Source: Andeanibacterium sp035497315
GTDB taxonomy: Bacteria > Pseudomonadota > Alphaproteobacteria > Sphingomonadales > Sphingomonadaceae
DNA length: 25,049 bases
Direction: 5' to 3'
Assembly (NCBI GenBank): GCA_035497315.1
Contig: DATJDU010000076.1
Span: 1 to 25,049 of the forward strand
The notes under the pieces were generated by a model. That model ran no database searches. It was not told the DNA's origin and saw only the letters and a program-made list of their open reading frames with translations. Shown one piece after another: positions 23,235-25,049 of the stretch. How positions within the stretch are numbered: position 1 is the stretch's first letter; each line of letters begins with the position of its first letter. Both the position numbers and the translations under genes were made by a program.

Positions 23235-23366
23235 ATGGCCAAATCACAGAAGAAATCGAACCGCGAAGTCCGCAAGCCCAAGGCCCCCAAGGTCAAAACC
23301 AATGCCTCCAACCCGACCGAGAAGGTGGGCGTGGTGAAGGGTCTGGAGAACTTCCGGAACCGCTAA
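23235..23366 (+). CDS. Small lysine-rich protein, function unknown
   Basis: A 43-residue, strongly basic protein beginning MAKSQKKSNREVRKPK and ending VKGLENFRNR. It has no hydrophobic segment and is probably disordered. An agaagga ribosome binding site eight bases before the ATG supports real translation. I recall similar short basic proteins as conserved hypotheticals in alphaproteobacteria; a nucleic-acid-binding role would be a guess. It lies 28 bp after the GT14 gene on the same strand, and a G/C hairpin follows its stop. Confidence 0.7.
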   Translation: MAKSQKKSNREVRKPKAPKVKTNASNPTEKVGVVKGLENFRNR

Positions 23367-23378
23367 GCGAGGCCTGAA

Positions 23379-23403
23379 CCCTCTCCCGATAGCGTGGAGA
23401 GGG
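23379..23403. terminator. Hairpin after the small lysine-rich gene
   Basis: CCCTCTCC (23379-23386) pairs with GGAGAGGG (23396-23403) around a nine-base loop, 12 bp after the stop codon. No T tract follows. It may be another dispersed palindrome of the type at 2716-2829 and may also end transcription. Confidence 0.5.
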
Positions 23404-23501
23404 GAATTGCCGGAATGGCTGGCGCGCCGCTGGCACTCGCGCGCACCTTCATTTCAGACCACCGGGTGGTTTGCGGGCACAGACCTGCTAGGCGCAACTG
23501 C

Positions 23502-23822
23502 ATGGCAAACATCCACAGGCATTCAGGCATCGTAGAGGTCGACGGGCTCCAATATGAGTGGGAGCTTCGGAGCGAGCCACAGTGGGGCGAGTCCCAGGGC
23601 TGGAAGGGCATGACAGTTGCGTTGCTGCAGAAAGACACGCAGCGCGGCGCGCTGCTGGAATTCCCCCCGCCGAAGCGCCTCCTGAAAGGATTGCAGCGAG
23701 GGCGCCTCCAGGTCAGCGATGCTGTCGTCTGCAGGGGAATCCGTGCGGCTTTGCTGGCCGGGTGGGAGCCTGCGTCCCGGGGCAAGCCTGTGGTGTTCAT
23801 GGTCGACGCAGACGGAAATTAG
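23502..23822 (+). CDS. Small conserved-looking protein of unknown function
   Basis: A soluble 106-residue protein without a family I can name. The N-terminal part looks like a short beta sheet (HSGIVEVDGLQYEWELRSEPQW). A mixed helix/strand region follows (GMTVALLQKDTQRGALLEFPPPKR), then a basic helix (LLKGLQRGRLQVSDAVVCRGIRAALLAGW) and a final strand (KPVVFMVDAD). The frame has no internal odd codons and has normal coding bias, so I think it is a real gene. The ATG at 23502 (MANIHRHSG) is preferred over the upstream extension to 23394, which is Arg/Ala-rich and crosses the hairpin. Its ribosome binding site is weak. Confidence 0.6.
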   Translation: MANIHRHSGIVEVDGLQYEWELRSEPQWGESQGWKGMTVALLQKDTQRGALLEFPPPKRLLKGLQRGRLQVSDAVVCRGIRAALLAGWEPASRGKPVVFMVDADGN

Positions 23823-23848
23823 GGTCCGTACTCAATCAGCCGACTACC

Positions 23849-24256
23849 TCATTCCGGCTTCTGGCACACCGCCTCGACGTTCACCCCATCCGGATCGATG
23901 ACAAACGCTGCATAATAGGCCGGGTGGTAATGCGGCCTGATGCCCGGCGCTCCGTTATCGCGTCCGCCCTGTGCCATCGCAGCTGCATGGAAGGCATCGA
24001 CCGCAGCCCTGCTTTCGGCTTCGAACGCGATGTGAATGCCCGCGCCCCGCGGACCGGGCGGAACGGCACGGCGGCTGTCGCTGGACAGCCAGAAGAACGG
24101 CTTCCGGCCAGTTCCATACCCTATTCCGTGATAGCCGCCGGTCTGCTCGGCCGTAACTTCCATTACATTTGCGATGCCGAGCGGCTTAAGCGCAGCATCG
24201 TAAAACCGCCGGGCTTCTTCGATATCCGCGGGACTCACGCCCATATGGTCGATCAT
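23849..24256 (-). CDS. VOC-family (glyoxalase/dioxygenase-fold) protein
   Basis: A 135-residue single-chain member of the vicinal oxygen chelate superfamily. Hallmarks are the start MIDHMGVSPADIEEARRFYDAALKPLG with the first metal His, the central PPGPRGAGIHIAFEAESRAAVDAFHAAAM with another metal His, and the C-terminal YAAFVIDPDGVNVEAV with the last Glu ligand. The preserved ligands suggest a working metal enzyme; whether it is a lyase, a dioxygenase or a resistance protein is unknown. The ATG at 24256 follows aaggatcaagggc. It converges on the 106-residue unknown gene and diverges from the leader region on its right. Confidence 0.88.
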   Translation of the reverse strand: MIDHMGVSPADIEEARRFYDAALKPLGIANVMEVTAEQTGGYHGIGYGTGRKPFFWLSSDSRRAVPPGPRGAGIHIAFEAESRAAVDAFHAAAMAQGGRDNGAPGIRPHYHPAYYAAFVIDPDGVNVEAVCQKPE

Positions 24257-24411
24257 GCCCTTGATCCTTTCGTTTCCATGCTTTGGCCTATCGGTAACGG
24301 GTCCAGCCGAACAAAGGATTGCGGCCTGTCAATTCGCTGGGCCGAAGGCAGCAATGGCTCGCCCGCGGGGTGCCTCATCAACCCTGTGCTGCGCTCATAA
24401 ATGCCGCTCAC

Positions 24412-24440
24412 TTGAGAACTCCCGCACAGCCTGATATCCC
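24412..24440 (+). promoter_or_regulatory. Candidate promoter of the leader transcript
   Basis: TTGAGA (24412-24417) and TATCCC (24435-24440) are 17 bases apart. The expected transcription start is about 24447, which is the A of the leader ORF's ATG, so the transcript would be leaderless. Confidence 0.45.
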
Positions 24441-24446
24441 AGCACC

Positions 24447-24533
24447 ATGACCAACGCGCTCACCATGCACTGGCAACAAATCCGCCTTCATCTGGCGGCT
24501 CTCGTGCGCGCGTTCGGTTCGGGTGGCTGCTGA
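24447..24533 (+). CDS. Putative 28-residue leader peptide
   Basis: A short ORF reading MTNALTMHWQQIRLHLAAL and nine more residues ending GSGGC, followed by TGA at 24531. It is too short for ordinary gene calling. It starts where the candidate promoter would begin transcription, overlaps one hairpin, ends inside another, and is followed 33 bases later by a terminator. It is not rich in one amino acid; Leu (4) and His (2) are modest. No ribosome binding site is visible, which fits a leaderless mRNA. Leaderless attenuator peptides exist in alphaproteobacteria (trpL of Sinorhizobium is one I recall). It could equally be a chance ORF inside a structured 5' leader. Confidence 0.4.
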   Translation: MTNALTMHWQQIRLHLAALVRAFGSGGC

Positions 24534-24540
24534 AACAGCC
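24482..24540 (+). promoter_or_regulatory. Alternative hairpins in the leader
   Basis: CCGCC (24482-24486) pairs with GGCGG (24494-24498) in one hairpin. GGCTG (24525-24529) pairs with CAGCC (24536-24540) across the leader's stop codon in a second. The GGCGG arm can instead pair with CCGCC copies at 24549-24553 or at 24568-24572, the last being the left arm of the terminator. This gives mutually exclusive structures. Confidence 0.45.
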
Positions 24541-24565
24541 TTCCTGCACCGCCAAGCTCACCACA

Positions 24566-24589
24566 ACCCGCCCAATCGGCGGGTTTTTT
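24566..24589 (+). terminator. Rho-independent terminator upstream of the last gene
   Basis: ACCCGCC and GGCGGGT pair over 7 bp with a five-base loop and run directly into TTTTT. It is the best intrinsic terminator in the window. It lies 35 bp before the start of a same-strand gene, with no same-strand gene upstream except the 28-codon ORF. This points to premature termination in a leader. Confidence 0.8.
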
Positions 24590-24624
24590 ATGCCGGTTGG
24601 GCCTTGCTGAAAGGACAACAACCC

Positions 24625-25049
24625 GTGCCACTATCCAGCGACAGCGCAATCGAACATCTCGCCTTGCGCCTGATCGACCGAACCCTGCCGAAGGCGGAAT
24701 GGACCCACGCGGGCCATTTCGCGGCGGCGCTATGGCTCTTGCGGCATCGCCCCGATCTGACCGCACCGGATGCAATCCGGTCGCTCATCACGCGCTATAA
24801 TGAGGCCACTGGCACCGCCAATACCGATACTGGCGGCTATCACCACACCATCACTCTGGCCTCCATGCGGGCAGCGGCGGACCATCTGGACAGCTTCGCG
24901 CCCGATAGGCCGCTCCATCTGGCGTTGCGCTCGCTCATGGAGACCGGCCTCGCCCACCCCGGCTGGCTGTCGCCCTACTGGACGCGGGAAACGCTCTTCA
25001 GCGTGGCGGCGCGCAGGGCGTGGATCGAGCCTGACCTTGCGCCGCTGCC
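24625..25049 (+). CDS. Conserved-looking protein of unknown function, 5' part
   Basis: The reading frame runs open from the GTG at 24625 off the right edge, giving 141 visible residues. An aaaggacaa ribosome binding site supports this start; the nearest upstream ATG (24590) stops after six codons. The sequence is mostly helical, with no signal peptide and no membrane segment. Distinct segments are LIDRTLPKAEWTHAGHFAAALWLLRH, a Tyr/Thr-rich stretch RYNEATGTANTDTGGYHHTIT and LMETGLAHPGWLSPYWTRETLF. The WTHAGH and TDTGGYHHTIT parts with several His residues look like conserved functional sites. I recall such proteins only as hypotheticals. It is preceded by the attenuator-like leader. Confidence 0.75.
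   Translation, partial: MPLSSDSAIEHLALRLIDRTLPKAEWTHAGHFAAALWLLRHRPDLTAPDAIRSLITRYNEATGTANTDTGGYHHTITLASMRAAADHLDSFAPDRPLHLALRSLMETGLAHPGWLSPYWTRETLFSVAARRAWIEPDLAPL

Noticed and set aside
1..25049. CRISPR array, insertion sequence or toxin-antitoxin pair
   Set aside because: No regularly spaced repeats, no transposase motif and no credible small toxin-antitoxin gene pair were found on either strand.

Overview
The window is GC-rich chromosomal DNA that looks like an alphaproteobacterium of the order Sphingomonadales (Erythrobacteraceae or Sphingomonadaceae). The evidence is the YbaB-DnaX pair next to a short SRP RNA, an NDUFS4-like complex I accessory protein, a DUF6456 protein, a GTA-type holin, and the hairpin repeats typical of sphingomonad genomes. 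No lineage marker such as 16S rRNA is present, so this placement is an inference. I see no transposase, integrase, CRISPR array or rRNA.

Left part (1-7200): the 3' end of an aquaporin gene faces a minus-strand block. That block holds the SRP RNA, dnaX and ybaB, and further right a polyprenyl diphosphate synthase, the HrpB helicase and the NDUFS4-like protein. A cluster of G/C hairpins separates the two groups. Chorismate mutase runs divergently from the polyprenyl synthase.

Middle (7200-16630): a minus-strand PepSY protein / response regulator / PhoQ-like kinase unit is followed by a plus-strand Uup-type ABC-F ATPase overlapping a four-cysteine uracil-DNA glycosylase. A minus-strand MASE1-PAS-GGDEF protein with a changed signature (GGERF) comes next. 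Then a DUF6456 protein and an XRE-type regulator diverge from a shared promoter region, and the regulator overlaps a GT4 glycosyltransferase.

Right part (16630-25049): the Sec accessory operon yajC-secD-secF on the minus strand, tRNA-Pro(GGG), a fumarylacetoacetase-family enzyme, an isolated GTA-type three-TM holin, an unknown four-TM protein, a GT14 glycosyltransferase, two small unknown proteins, a VOC-family protein, and a gene running off the right edge. That last gene is preceded by what looks like a transcription attenuator: a promoter, a 28-codon possibly leaderless ORF, alternative hairpins and a terminator.

Most of the window is housekeeping. Two signals stand out. First, a 16-base sequence centred on the palindrome AACC-N5-GGTT recurs (14 of 16 positions identical) between the DUF6456 and XRE genes and in front of the distant holin gene. 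This suggests a small regulon that may control gene-transfer-agent or phage-like lysis. Second, the attenuator-like leader sits upstream of an uncharacterised gene.
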